Shown one piece after another: positions 48,373 through 56,349 of a stretch of DNA of 64,000 nucleotides (positions within the stretch are counted from its first letter, which is position 1; each line of letters begins with the position of its first letter). The stretch lies in NCBI RefSeq assembly GCF_003025005.1, contig NZ_PVSS01000014.1:46481-110480 (forward strand), given 5' to 3'. The notes below the pieces were generated by a model. That model was not told the DNA's origin. It ran no database searches and was given only the letters and a program-made list of their open reading frames with translations. Origin of the DNA: Brumimicrobium mesophilum. GTDB taxonomy: Bacteria; Bacteroidota; Bacteroidia; Flavobacteriales_D; Crocinitomicaceae. Made by a program: the position numbers and the translations under genes.

Positions 48373-48780
48373 GGACTCACCTGCGGTGGTGGTGGAAGGT
48401 TTAAAAGATAACCGCAAAGAGACACAGAGGTTTTCGCAAAGGGATGCGGAGGTTTTGTTTAGGTGTGGTAAGTTGAGGACTCAGAGAAGAGTTCACCTGC
48501 GGTGGAAGAAGGTTTAGAAAAGGTAACCGCAAAGAGACGCAGAGGTTTTCGCAAAGGGATGCGGAGGTTTTGTTTAGGTGTGGCAAGTTGAAGACTCAGA
48601 GAAGAGTTCACCTGCGGTGGTGGTGGAAGGTTTAAAAGGTAACCGCAAAGAGACGCAGAGGTTTTCGTAAAGAAACGAAGAGATTGTATTTACCTTCGGT
48701 AAATTGAGGACGCAGAGAAGAGAGTCACCTGCGGTGAGTTTTTACACGAAGGAAAAAGGCGATGCACAGAAGAAAAGTTC
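48373..48780. repeat. Tandem array with about 115-bp units
   Basis: Three recognisable units start at ACCGCAAAGAGACRCAGAGG: 48411, 48526, 48642 (spacing 115 and 116). Each ends near GAGTTCACCTGCGGTG. The third unit diverges after 20 bases and resembles the first half of the 221-bp units at 50.5 kb. No frame spans it sensibly. From 48781 to 48986 I see only AT-rich sequence without a recognised feature. Confidence 0.85.
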
Positions 48781-48986
48781 AATATCCTATAGACATGAAT
48801 AAATATTTTCATTTTTCTAGTAGAGCATTTTGATCAAAAAATCGAGACATTACAGATTGAATATATTTATTTAGAGCTCGAAATTAAGTCAAATCAAGAA
48901 TGAATTATCCTTTTATTCAAAAATCACAAATAAAAAACCACTCCTACATCTCCCTGTTTACAGCAATTCTAGACAGTTTTTGTTTT

Positions 48987-49039
48987 TATACCTAAGAAAC
49001 TTATGTATAAAATTTGTTTACCTAAGATTCTTATGTATA
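48987..49039 (+). promoter_or_regulatory. Two tandem palindromic operator candidates upstream of padR
   Basis: Two copies, 30 bp apart (48987-49009 and 49017-49039), of a near-palindrome ACCTAAG-N3-CTTATGTATA preceded by TAT or TTT. The left half TATACCTAAG matches the reverse complement of CTTATGTATA at nine of ten positions. A further perfect ATGTATACAT spans the start codon (49048-49057). PadR proteins bind such ATAC/GTAT palindromes, so autoregulation is inferred. Confidence 0.65.
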
Positions 49040-49043
49040 TTTG
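49014..49043 (+). promoter_or_regulatory. padR promoter, Bacteroidota type
   Basis: TTG (49014-49016), 19-bp spacer, TATATTTG (49036-49043), matching TTG-N19-21-TAnnTTTG. The -7 box overlaps the second operator and ends 4 bp before the ATG at 49048, so the transcript would be leaderless or nearly so. Confidence 0.6.
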
Positions 49044-49047
49044 TCTT

Positions 49048-49392
49048 ATGTATACATCAGAATTAATAAAAGGAACATTAAAGACAATTATCTTAAACCT
49101 GTTAAAGGAACGAGGTAAAATGTACGGTTATGAAATTACTCAAACAGTAAAAGAAATGACTAATGGTAAAATCCAAATCACAGAAGGAGCCTTATACCCT
49201 ACTCTTCATTCATTAGAAAAAAAGGGAGATATAGGATTTGAAAAGGAGTACATTGGGAAGAGAGTGCGAAAATATTATACACTTACTGACCAAGGACAGA
49301 AAACGGCTCAAGTTAAGGTGAACGAATTTGCCGACTTCATCGAAACAATGAAGTATTTATTAGACATTGATTCAAAAACGAGTAATGCATAA
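49048..49392 (+). CDS. PadR-family transcriptional regulator
   Basis: 114 aa from ATG 49048. Earlier in-frame ATGs at 49003 and 49033 lie inside the operator repeats and give a non-family N-terminus. Winged-helix pattern SELIKGTLKTIILNLLKERG, MYGYEITQTVKEMT, EGALYPTLHSLEKKGDI and RKYYTLTDQG. PadR proteins repress their target, often a membrane or efflux gene next door. Here the next gene starts 8 bp before the padR stop and is the likely target or partner. Confidence 0.93.
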   Translation: MYTSELIKGTLKTIILNLLKERGKMYGYEITQTVKEMTNGKIQITEGALYPTLHSLEKKGDIGFEKEYIGKRVRKYYTLTDQGQKTAQVKVNEFADFIETMKYLLDIDSKTSNA

Positions 49393-50461
49393 AATTACAG
49401 AAGTTGAAATAGATTTCATTTTAGAGGATATTAAAGCCAATGGAGTTGTTATTGAAGATCTGCAATACAACTTACTTGATCACATTTGCTGTATCATCGA
49501 GAATGAGAAATCTGATAGTGAAGACTTTTATGAATTCTATAAAAAAATCATGCCTCGGTTTTTCAAAAAGGATTTAAAGGAAATCCAGGAAGAGACCGAG
49601 ATTTTATTAAAATTCAAAAATTATTACGCCATGAAAAATACATTGAAAATAACAGGTTTTACAATTGCAGTTTTCACCATTTTAGGAGCTTTTTTAAAAT
49701 CATTCCACCTTCCTGGTGCTGCAGTGGTAATAATTTTAGCAGGAGGACTTTTTAGTCTTGTCTTCTTACCCTTACTCATTGTTCTAAAGTTTAGAGATGA
49801 GGAGAGTAAAACGGATAAATGGGTATTTAGTTTGGGCTTTTTACTCGCAATAGTTATGACCATTGGAATTCTATTTAAACTCATGCATTGGCCTTACGCA
49901 AACATTCTAATGTTTTCTGGAGTTATTGCTTTTACTTTCACCTATGTTCCACTCTACTACATTACGCGTATAAAGCGCCCAGAACTCAGATTTAACACTA
50001 TAATTAATTCTGTTTTAATGGTTGCTTGCGGAGGAATGTTGTTTGCGCTACAGAATTTAGGCTACAGTTCAAAAACAAATAATCAGCAAGAGATTTATGA
50101 AGAATATTATGATCAGAAAATCGAAACATTAGAAAATACAAATCAAGAATTGTACAATATCATCGACACAAACAAAATCGAAATTTCTTTATTAAAAAAG
50201 CATTCAAGATCGATTATTAAATCTGTTAATGAGATAAGGCAGAAATTAAACACAAAAGTGGATTTCTCCTACACTGATTTGCAGTCAAAGTTGACTGAAT
50301 ATAATGACTTTATGGATAAACATTCTTCAGCTGAAAAAAAGATTGAAATCAATGATTTATTAAAAAAGGAAACCAATTACAGCATTTTAGATGATCTCTT
50401 AAACCATATTCAACTGCAAGTTGTAAACAATGAGAATTCTCTTTTGAATAAGTGGAGTTAA
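49385..50461 (+). CDS. Membrane protein coupled to PadR (HAAS-like N-terminus, coiled-coil C-terminus)
   Basis: 358 aa from ATG 49385, overlapping padR by 8 bp. Residues 1-80 form a helical soluble domain (ITEVEIDFILEDIKANGV; HICCIIENE) reminiscent of the HAAS/DUF1700 modules paired with PadR. Next come about five to six helices in alternating pairs (for example AAVVIILAGGLFSLVFLPLL), then from about 240 a coiled coil (YDQKIETLENTNQELYNIID) to the end. The function is unknown: a membrane sensor whose soluble domain meets PadR or its client is a guess. Confidence 0.7.
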   Translation: MHKITEVEIDFILEDIKANGVVIEDLQYNLLDHICCIIENEKSDSEDFYEFYKKIMPRFFKKDLKEIQEETEILLKFKNYYAMKNTLKITGFTIAVFTILGAFLKSFHLPGAAVVIILAGGLFSLVFLPLLIVLKFRDEESKTDKWVFSLGFLLAIVMTIGILFKLMHWPYANILMFSGVIAFTFTYVPLYYITRIKRPELRFNTIINSVLMVACGGMLFALQNLGYSSKTNNQQEIYEEYYDQKIETLENTNQELYNIIDTNKIEISLLKKHSRSIIKSVNEIRQKLNTKVDFSYTDLQSKLTEYNDFMDKHSSAEKKIEINDLLKKETNYSILDDLLNHIQLQVVNNENSLLNKWS

Positions 50462-50486
50462 AAAATAAACTTTCTTTAAATGAACT

Positions 50487-50514
50487 GAGGTCGTTTGGAA
50501 GGACGGCCTTTTTA
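50487..50514 (+). terminator. Rho-independent terminator after the PadR-linked membrane gene
   Basis: AGGTCGTTTGGAAGGACGGCCT folded as AGGTCGTTT / GGACGGCCT with a short loop, then a T-run. It closely resembles the dnaK terminator at 48340. Confidence 0.75.
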
Positions 50515-50539
50515 TTTCAAGTTTAAGGGGGAGAAAGGT

Positions 50540-51350
50540 TACCCACAAAGGTATGCAAAAGTTTTCGCTAAGGACTTAGAGGCTATATTTAACTTTGGCA
50601 AATTGAGAACGTTGAGCTGAATTCACTTGTAGTGAGTTTTTTGCACGGAGGAAAAAGGAGTGTTTTCACGAAGGTACACGGAGGTTTGTTGTGGTTGAGA
50701 TAATTTGAAGAGAAAGAAAAGTGAGACACATGAGAAGTGCTGGATGGTGTAGAAAAAGAAACCGCAAAGGTACACTGAGGTTTTACACAAAGAAACGCAG
50801 AGGTTATTTACCTACGGCAAATTGAGAACGCAAAGAAGAGTTCACCTGCGGTGAGGTGTTTTTACACGGAGAAAAAAGGAGGGTTTTCACGAAGGTACAC
50901 GGAGGTTTGTTGTGGTTGAGGTAATTTGAAGAGAAAGAAAAGTGAGACACATGAGAAGTGCTGGATGGTGTAGAAAAAGAAACCGCAAAGGTACACTGAG
51001 GTTTTACACAAAGAAACGCAGAGGTTATTTACCTACGGCAAATTGAGAACGCAAAGAAGAGTTCACCTGCGGTGAGGTGTTTTTACACGGAGAAAAAAGG
51101 AGGGTTTTCACGAAGGTACACGGAGGTTTGTTGTGGTTGAGATAATTTGAAGAGAAAGAAAAGTGAGACACATGAGAAGTGCTGGATGGTGTAGAAAAAG
51201 AAACCGCAAAGGTACACTGAGGTTTTACACAAAGAAACGCAGAGGTTATTTACCTACGGCAAATTGAGAACGCAAAGAAGAGTTCACCTGCGGTGAGGTG
51301 TTTTTACACGGAGGAAAAAGGAGGGTTTTCACAGAGAGACACGGAGTAAG
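50540..51350. repeat. Tandem array with 221-bp units
   Basis: Units begin at 50540 (diverged first half), 50761, 50982 and 51203 (cut at about 51350): spacing 221. The middle units differ by about one base (GAGATAATT versus GAGGTAATT), so the amplification is recent. Each unit holds ACCGCAAAGG, CGCAGAGG, CACCTGCGGTG and CACGGAGG modules. The first half of a unit resembles the 115-bp unit at 48.6 kb. No gene is seen in this 921-bp gap. Confidence 0.92.
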
Positions 51351-51382
51351 ATCGAAACACTGTTTTCTAAGTAATGGAAATT

Positions 51383-51634
51383 TTAATCAATTGTAAACCC
51401 TGATAAATCGACCAAGAAAATAATGAAGATTATTAAAAGTAATGACATGATTATTGAACTCATTAAAGCTAGTAAAAAAGATGAAATATAAATTAAAGTT
51501 TTATTGCTCTTAAACTTACTTTTTAATCTTCGAGAAATCCAAAGATAACAAGGTATAGTGAGCGCAATTACACATATCGAAAAAAATCCTTGAATAAGAA
51601 ATCCTACTAAAATAGCTGCTTGAAGTAATATCAT
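51383..51634 (-). CDS. Hypothetical small membrane protein
   Basis: 83 aa with two long hydrophobic helices (LLQAAILVGFLIQGFFSICV and IYISSFLLALMSSIIMSLLL) joined by a basic loop. No family recognised. Third of three closely spaced leftward genes after the lipoprotein at 51935 and the 89-aa protein. Confidence 0.6.
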   Translation of the reverse strand: MILLQAAILVGFLIQGFFSICVIALTIPCYLWISRRLKSKFKSNKTLIYISSFLLALMSSIIMSLLLIIFIIFLVDLSGFTID

Positions 51635-51661
51635 TTGTTTATTTTAAGAGTGTCTTTATTT

Positions 51662-51931
51662 TCATCTATTTTTTAATGACTCATTTAATGCCTTCATTAA
51701 AAAATCCGCTATTTCATTTTGTTGGACTGTCAATTTATGTCTATTGGTTTTATGAGACTTCTCAAAGGCATTTTTAAAATCATACCAACCATCTGTCAAA
51801 CCGTTTAGATATCTCTGAGCCTCTTTAAATTCAGTTGTAATTTCAATTTTATTATCAGAATCTAATTGTTCAATCAACTCGTCGAATAATTCCCAATAGT
51901 CTTTCCAACCTGTTAGCGAGTATTCCTTCAT
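51662..51931 (-). CDS. Hypothetical small soluble protein
   Basis: 89 aa, helical and charged (TGWKDYWELFDELIEQLDSD; QNEIADFLMKALNES), no signal peptide. No family recognised. Starts 3 bp after the stop of the lipoprotein gene, so the two are co-transcribed. Confidence 0.65.
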   Translation of the reverse strand: MKEYSLTGWKDYWELFDELIEQLDSDNKIEITTEFKEAQRYLNGLTDGWYDFKNAFEKSHKTNRHKLTVQQNEIADFLMKALNESLKNR

Positions 51932-51934
51932 TGC

Positions 51935-52375
51935 TTAATTTTCGGTAGGGTCAAAACCATACATAAAGTTATTTAAATGTCCTCCAGAACTTTCAAGACC
52001 AACAATATCCATTAGCTCTTCAAAATACGAGCATAATCTTTCTCTATCTTCTGTATCAAGTTGAAGGTAAATTTCATCAAAACGTTGTAGTCCATTCTTA
52101 ATGGCGTCTTGATATTCTTTATCTGTAGCAGTTCCTTTATCAGCAAGATTTCTAAAGTCGTCAGATGCAAGGTTAGTTTTCTCGGTCAATATTGAATTTA
52201 GTGACGGGTCGCTAATGCCTGGATAAAATAATTTATCATCCTGTAGAAATTTATCTTTGTTTTTAAATTCTTCAAATTCTGTCATTGCGTTTTCAGGTGT
52301 TTTGATTTGTCCTTGTCCACAAGATGTAAAAAGAAGCAAAGTCAGTCCGAATAATATGATTGTTATTTGTCTCAT
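51935..52375 (-). CDS. DUF4844-like lipoprotein
   Basis: 146 aa from ATG 52375; the frame is open further upstream but the leader RQITIILFGLTLLLFTSC with its lipobox Cys starts here. The C-terminal part (LLTEK-like SILTEKTNL, then DREREL-like DTEDRERLCSYFEELMDIVG and LESSGGHLNNFMYGF) resembles DUF4844 as I recall it. Function unknown. First gene of a three-gene leftward set. Confidence 0.65.
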   Translation of the reverse strand: MRQITIILFGLTLLLFTSCGQGQIKTPENAMTEFEEFKNKDKFLQDDKLFYPGISDPSLNSILTEKTNLASDDFRNLADKGTATDKEYQDAIKNGLQRFDEIYLQLDTEDRERLCSYFEELMDIVGLESSGGHLNNFMYGFDPTEN

Positions 52376-52529
52376 GGACGTTTTTTTAAATACCGTATAA
52401 GATATTAGTACCCAAGTAAGTAAAGAAAATACCACCCTAAACCTCTCACAGAAATGCGTTTAAAAGTATACCCTCTCCCCGATCTTATTACACAAATCTA
52501 AATAATCACATTGATTTATGAAGAGTATT

Positions 52530-52688
52530 GTCCAATTTTTAGAAGTATAATCACACCTTTTTGTATTGAATCCCTATGTTTTTTTTTTGGACTTCAAATC
52601 CGCCACCTAGGGTAGCATTCAAGATCAAGTAAATGAAGTCGAGGTTTACTTGGATTTATTGATGGTTAATTGTTGGCTGCTGGCTTTT
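52530..52688. repeat. 160-bp direct repeat, copy 1
   Basis: Matches 54244-54406 over most of its length: GTCCAATTTTTAGAA...AATCACACC at one end and GGTTTACTTGGATTTATTGA then TTAATTGTTGG...CTGGCTTTTT at the other, with a diverged CCGCCACC/CTCAAGATCAAG centre. It lies just past the stop of the GNAT gene; copy 2 overlaps the end of the lipoprotein gene at 54381. Confidence 0.75.
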
Positions 52689-52690
52689 TT

Positions 52691-53146
52691 TCATTTAAAG
52701 TGCATTTTCATTCCCTCGTGAGTGGCTTTAAATCCTAAATCTTCATAGAATTTAATTGCTTTTGGCCGTTTCTTGTCTGTTGTTAATTGAAGTAAATGAG
52801 CATTTCGTTCCTTTGCCCTTTCAATAGCCCATTCAAACATTGTTTTTCCTATTCCAAGTCCTCTTTGGTCTTTTCTAATTCTTACAGCTTCTATTTGCGC
52901 TCGAATTCCGCCACGATAAGTCAAATATTGAATAAATGACAATTGCATGGTCCCTATAATTACAGAATTTTCGTTCTCTACAACAATCAGTTCCTGATTT
53001 TGGTCAGAATCTATATTTTCGAATGCGACAAGATATTCAGACGGTAACGGAATTTGAAAGTTTTCTCTTGTCGTCCCGAGTTCATCGTCCGCAATCATTT
53101 CCACAATTTTGTCAACGTCATTTTTGATTGCTTTTCTAAATTTCAT
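52691..53146 (-). CDS. GNAT-family N-acetyltransferase
   Basis: 151 aa. Acetyl-CoA binding motif VRIRKDQRGLGIGKTMFEWA (Q/R-x-x-G-x-G/A) and the C-terminal KFYEDLGFKATHEGMKMHF. The substrate is unknown; common targets are small amines or protein N-termini. A single free-standing gene in the cassette-like region: an attC-like site lies upstream of its start and the 160-bp repeat after its stop. Confidence 0.9.
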   Translation of the reverse strand: MKFRKAIKNDVDKIVEMIADDELGTTRENFQIPLPSEYLVAFENIDSDQNQELIVVENENSVIIGTMQLSFIQYLTYRGGIRAQIEAVRIRKDQRGLGIGKTMFEWAIERAKERNAHLLQLTTDKKRPKAIKFYEDLGFKATHEGMKMHFK

Positions 53147-53170
53147 TCTTCAGTTCGGTTTTTTAGCTTG

Positions 53171-53250
53171 TTGCTAACGTTTTGCAAATAGGCACATGCG
53201 GCTACCACTTATGAACGTTCGCCGCTGGTGATTATTTGATGTTATTGCAC
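53171..53250 (-). other. attC-like foldback site A
   Basis: Read on the minus strand: ATAAC-ATCAAATA ... TATTTG-CAAAACGTTAGC, with an inner pair CACCAGCGGC / GCCGCATGTG. This gives the attC order R'' (TAAC), L'' (CAAATA), L' (TATTTG), R' (GTTAGC). Lies between the membrane gene at 53280 and the GNAT gene. Confidence 0.55.
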
Positions 53251-53279
53251 GTATCTTATTTATATGGTATCCTTAGTTC

Positions 53280-53768
53280 TTAATTATTTTTTCCGTCTTC
53301 AATAGTCCAAGTTTCTCTATGGTCCTTCAAGTTGGTATTTATTGAAATCCGGTTATTTTTATCAAACTCAAAAATAACAAGACGATCCCTGTAGTCATAA
53401 ATTGAGCCACTTGTTTCTCTTATTTGCCTAATTATTTTTGTTCCTTTTTCATTAGTGTATATCTGCATGTTATTCCAAGAGTTTCTTTCATTTTTCTCAA
53501 ATACAATAATATTATTCCATATTGCTCCAAATATGAAAAGCAAAGAAAGTAGACCTAAAGTTACGTAAGTTGTAAACTTCAGTAAGCTATGATTTAACTT
53601 CTTGACTTGTTTAAAAAGTGTGAATAGCAAAAAGAAAATAAGAGTAAATGAGAGTATGCGAAAGATTGATTCAATCTTAGGGTTCTGAACTTCAAACGGA
53701 ATACCAGTATAGATAAAAATAAAAAGTACTAATATACCAATCAATATTTTGAATAATGGTTTCATCAT
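53280..53768 (-). CDS. Hypothetical membrane protein
   Basis: 162 aa. Three hydrophobic helices (KILIGILVLFIFIYTGIPF; IFRILSFTLIFFLLFTLF; FTTYVTLGLLSLLFIFGAIW) followed by a soluble part (about 95-162) ending in WTIEDGKNN. No family recognised. Its start lies 13 bp from the conserved integrase-end sequence at 53781, the position expected for a first cassette. Confidence 0.65.
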   Translation of the reverse strand: MMKPLFKILIGILVLFIFIYTGIPFEVQNPKIESIFRILSFTLIFFLLFTLFKQVKKLNHSLLKFTTYVTLGLLSLLFIFGAIWNNIIVFEKNERNSWNNMQIYTNEKGTKIIRQIRETSGSIYDYRDRLVIFEFDKNNRISINTNLKDHRETWTIEDGKNN

Positions 53769-53780
53769 GGTCTATATGCT

Positions 53781-53823
53781 ACAACAATTGGCTTTACACA
53801 TTGCGCATATTCAGCCTTTGTGA
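53781..53823 (-). other. Recombination-junction candidate (attI-like), copy 2
   Basis: 43 bp directly after the stop of a decayed integrase, matching 60401-60443 at all but about six positions (ACAACAATTGGCTnTACnCA, then TTGCGCATAT). The similarity ends at ACAAC; on the minus strand this is GTTGT, after which the sequence differs and the gene at 53280 starts. It fits a crossover point at G|TT. Confidence 0.55.
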
Positions 53824-53995
53824 TTACTCCAAATTTAATAATTCAATTGGACTTTTGATATTTTTCAACTGATTTGTTATTACTCGCCTATTTACTTCTA
53901 TCCTTCTACCTTGAGGCCGATTAAAAATTGAATAGATCTTAAATCTGTTCCAAATTCTAAATGATAAGTTGCAAAGCTATGTCCAAAATGTGAAG
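53824..53995 (-). pseudogene. Decayed 3' end of a tyrosine recombinase gene, copy 2
   Basis: Minus-strand translation gives PSHFGHSFATYHLEFGTDLR then SIQFLIGLKVEG and a stop; after a frameshift it resumes as QLKNIKSPIELLNLE and ends. This aligns with the 60.44-kb copy ([21 protein letters not shown] ... [13 protein letters not shown]). The HxxR Arg is lost, and the Tyr block is gone. No upstream part of the gene is present. Confidence 0.7.
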
Positions 53996-54243
53996 GGATG
54001 GCTTTTGAAATTTAAGAGTTAATTCTGGGGTTAAGAGGTCCACCATCAAAATTGAAAGCAAACAATGAATTTTAAACAAATAGCAGTCTGCTCTTTAAAA
54101 TCTATAACGCATACGGACAGCTATTTCTATGCTTTAAATGAAAGCTTTTGTCAAAATCAATACTTAAAACCGCATTATCTCAGCAAATCAGAAGCTAAAA
54201 AGTGTTCCTGTTTGACAAAACAGCTTATTTTTAAGAATAGAAA

Positions 54244-54406
54244 GTCCAATTTTTAGAAATACAATCACACCATTTGGTATTGAATTCCCATAGTTTTTTT
54301 TTAGGCTTCGAACCCGCCACCAAAGGCAGAGCTCAAGATCAAGAGTAAAGAATTCAAGGTTTACTTGGATTTATTGATGATTAATTGTTGGGTACTGGCT
54401 TTTTCT
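54244..54406. repeat. 160-bp direct repeat, copy 2
   Basis: Partner of 52530-52688, 1.71 kb apart. The end of the lipoprotein gene at 54381 (the last residues KKPVPNN and stop) falls inside the repeat. From 53996 to 54243 I see only AT-rich sequence with no recognised gene; a 63-residue frame at 54065-54256 is not credible. Confidence 0.7.
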
Positions 54407-55025
54407 TTATAGTTATCCAATCTGCTTTAATATCCAAGTTTTTGAGGTCAGACTGGACTTCCAATTCAGGATAGTCTCCAACTGTTGTTTCGTCAGTCAT
54501 AAATACAAAATCCCAATTGTTAGTTGTATCAGAAATGTATTCCCACCCATTCATTAAATCTTGATTGACTTTTACTTGGGGGTACTTTTCTGAAATCAGT
54601 TTTACAGTCGAATTTGGGTTGAGTCCGTTAGTTGTCGTCAAATTAGGTGAAGCCGCTATTATTAGTAAAACTGTCTCCGTATTAAGTGTCGGAATTAGTC
54701 CAAATGCTACTTTATCTTGGTCATAGTATAAGTAAGCTGGACTTCCACCACCGTAACCGAAACTAGTTGCCTGTCCGACTTCTTTTCTAAGTCCTTCGAA
54801 TTTTTGTTCTGCTTCTGATATCGTCATACCGAGTTTGATTTCTCCAAGTTGTCCGTTTTTAATTTCAAACTCTTGGTAGTCGAAGGTCAAGACTTCCGAA
54901 AGTTCATCAGTTGTCGATTCAGATTTTGTCTGTTTTGGTTGTTCTGACTTCTTTTTTTTGTCCGCAGGTTGGTTACAAGACCAAATTACTGTCAGAAATA
55001 TTATAAATATTATTTGTCGTTTCAT
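54381..55025 (-). CDS. Hypothetical lipoprotein
   Basis: 214 aa. Leader RQIIFIIFLTVIWSC with lipobox Cys near residue 17, a Lys/Ser/Thr-rich linker (to about 40), then a compact domain (NGQLGEIKLGMTISEAEQKF, typical of SmpA/BamE-like or DUF-type small folds that open with LGMT). The substrate or partner is unknown. Lies between attC-like site B (upstream) and the 160-bp repeat at its 3' end. Confidence 0.7.
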   Translation of the reverse strand: MKRQIIFIIFLTVIWSCNQPADKKKKSEQPKQTKSESTTDELSEVLTFDYQEFEIKNGQLGEIKLGMTISEAEQKFEGLRKEVGQATSFGYGGGSPAYLYYDQDKVAFGLIPTLNTETVLLIIAASPNLTTTNGLNPNSTVKLISEKYPQVKVNQDLMNGWEYISDTTNNWDFVFMTDETTVGDYPELEVQSDLKNLDIKADWITIKKKPVPNN

Positions 55026-55036
55026 ATTTTACTTGT

Positions 55037-55105
55037 GCCTAACGCTCTGTGCATGCGGCGTACATCCGTCTAGGACGTATGAACGTTATTCACTTTGTTA
55101 GCGGC
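55037..55105 (-). other. attC-like foldback site B
   Basis: Minus strand: GCCGCTAAC ... GCGTTAGGC, with inner parts CATACGTCC / GGATGTACG. GTTAGGC fits the attC R' consensus GTTRRRY exactly, and its partner GCC(G)CTAAC has one extra base, as attC stems often do. The site occupies nearly all of the 85-bp gap between two genes. Confidence 0.65.
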
Positions 55106-55110
55106 TGCTT

Positions 55111-56199
55111 TCATTTATTTAATTCAAATTTTTCAAAATTATCTCCATTCTGCCTGTAGACTCCGTCATTATTTGTTCCCAACCAAATTGTCCCGTATTT
55201 GTCTTCATAAATAGAAATCAACAAAACGCTTTCTGTTCCATTATGAATTTCTTGGTTTGTGAGTCTATTCCCATCATATCTCCAAATACCACCTCTATAA
55301 GTTGTCATCCATAAATCACCTTCACTATCAGATATTCCAGAATTGAAATAAAGAATTTTATCTTTCACTATTTCTTTGGGTAAATCTACAGCCTTCACCT
55401 TTTCATACCCTTTATTTAGATCAGGATTAATTTTGTACTTATTATAAAAATTAGATAGCCAGAAATATCCGTCTTTATCTTGAATCATTGAGCGTACACC
55501 AGGTACTCTTCCGTCTGGAAGAATTGAGAGCTCCTTCTCTCCAATCCATAAAAACGATTTTCCATCAAATCGAAATGCACCTGCTTTAATCGTACCAAAC
55601 CAAATATTTCCATCTTTATCTCTATCAATACCATAAACAGCATAAGGGCTGTATTTCATTTCTTCAAGAGACATATTAGAATCTAAATTAAATAATAAAG
55701 AATCTTGCTTAGGAAGCGATAAATCGTGAAGCCATTCCCCGTCAAAGCGATATAAATAATCACCAATTCCATTAAACCACAAATCAGTTGGTTCATTTTT
55801 CCATTTACTATTTGGTGGCTTTATAACTTTTAGTGTAGTTAATTTTGTTCCATCAAACTTACTTACACCTTTTACCGTTTCTATATAAATATTACCCTTT
55901 GTATCTTCTTGAATTCCCCGAACTTGATTATGAACCAACCCATCATTTGTTGTAATTTGCTTAAGCATTTTTTTTCCATCAAATTGATAAACACCATTTC
56001 CGTTGCTTCCAAACCAAAAATCCCCTTTTGTGTCTTGATAAACTGCCCAAATGTGGTTATCAAGGTCTGTAACCCTTTTACCGATTTCAAAAGGTATAAT
56101 TTCAGCCTTTTTAGGCTCAGGTTTTACTTGTCCATTGCAAGAAATCAAGTTACTTGAAACAAGAATTATTAGGATTAACTTGACAGGATTTATATTCAT
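55111..56199 (-). CDS. Lipoprotein with two-component-regulator-type propeller repeats
   Basis: 362 aa. Leader with lipobox SSNLISCNG (Cys about residue 21). The rest consists of Reg_prop-type blades, each with an I/V-W-FGxxxxGVYxFDGK pattern: FWFGSNGNGVYQFDG; IYIETVKGVSKFDG; IWFGTIKAGAFRFDG; LWMTTYRGGIWRYDG; IWLGTNNDGVYRQNG. In full-length sensors such blades precede a histidine kinase; here there is no kinase, so this is a stand-alone sensing or binding propeller. It is flanked by attC-like sites B and C. Confidence 0.88.
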   Translation of the reverse strand: MNINPVKLILIILVSSNLISCNGQVKPEPKKAEIIPFEIGKRVTDLDNHIWAVYQDTKGDFWFGSNGNGVYQFDGKKMLKQITTNDGLVHNQVRGIQEDTKGNIYIETVKGVSKFDGTKLTTLKVIKPPNSKWKNEPTDLWFNGIGDYLYRFDGEWLHDLSLPKQDSLLFNLDSNMSLEEMKYSPYAVYGIDRDKDGNIWFGTIKAGAFRFDGKSFLWIGEKELSILPDGRVPGVRSMIQDKDGYFWLSNFYNKYKINPDLNKGYEKVKAVDLPKEIVKDKILYFNSGISDSEGDLWMTTYRGGIWRYDGNRLTNQEIHNGTESVLLISIYEDKYGTIWLGTNNDGVYRQNGDNFEKFELNK

Positions 56200-56222
56200 T
56201 TCGATTTTTCTTCTTTTTAGTT

Positions 56223-56349
56223 GCCGCTAACGTTTGAGGCTTTGCGGCGCCCTGTTTGCTAAATGTTTTATCGAAGATACAAACATTTCATTTACATGAG
56301 TGTAAAAATCGAAGGTTTTGACAGGCTGACAGCAAAGGCTGTGTTATAG
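56223..56349 (-). other. attC-like foldback site C
   Basis: Minus strand: CTATAACACAGCCTTTGC ... GCAAAGCCTCAAACGTTAGC. TAAC and GTTA ends with a CTTTGC/GCAAAG stem and a long (about 70 nt) less ordered middle. It is the weakest stem of the five but in the same position. The remaining gap 56350-56678 holds AT-rich sequence with nothing recognised. Confidence 0.45.

Noticed and set aside
48401..48586. 61-residue minus-strand open frame
   Set aside because: Lies wholly in the tandem array; its near-repeats of the same peptide only mirror the DNA repeat.
48373..51350. Possible CRISPR arrays in the repeated blocks
   Set aside because: Units are 115 and 221 bp with no short identical repeat separated by unique spacers, and no cas genes are present.
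53824..53995. A short intact integrase gene at 53.8 kb
   Set aside because: Needs one stop and one frameshift to be ignored and lacks the HxxR Arg and the Tyr block; scored as a pseudogene.
54065..54256. 63-residue plus-strand open frame
   Set aside because: No start context, family or neighbour support, and its 3' end runs into the 160-bp repeat; judged a chance frame.
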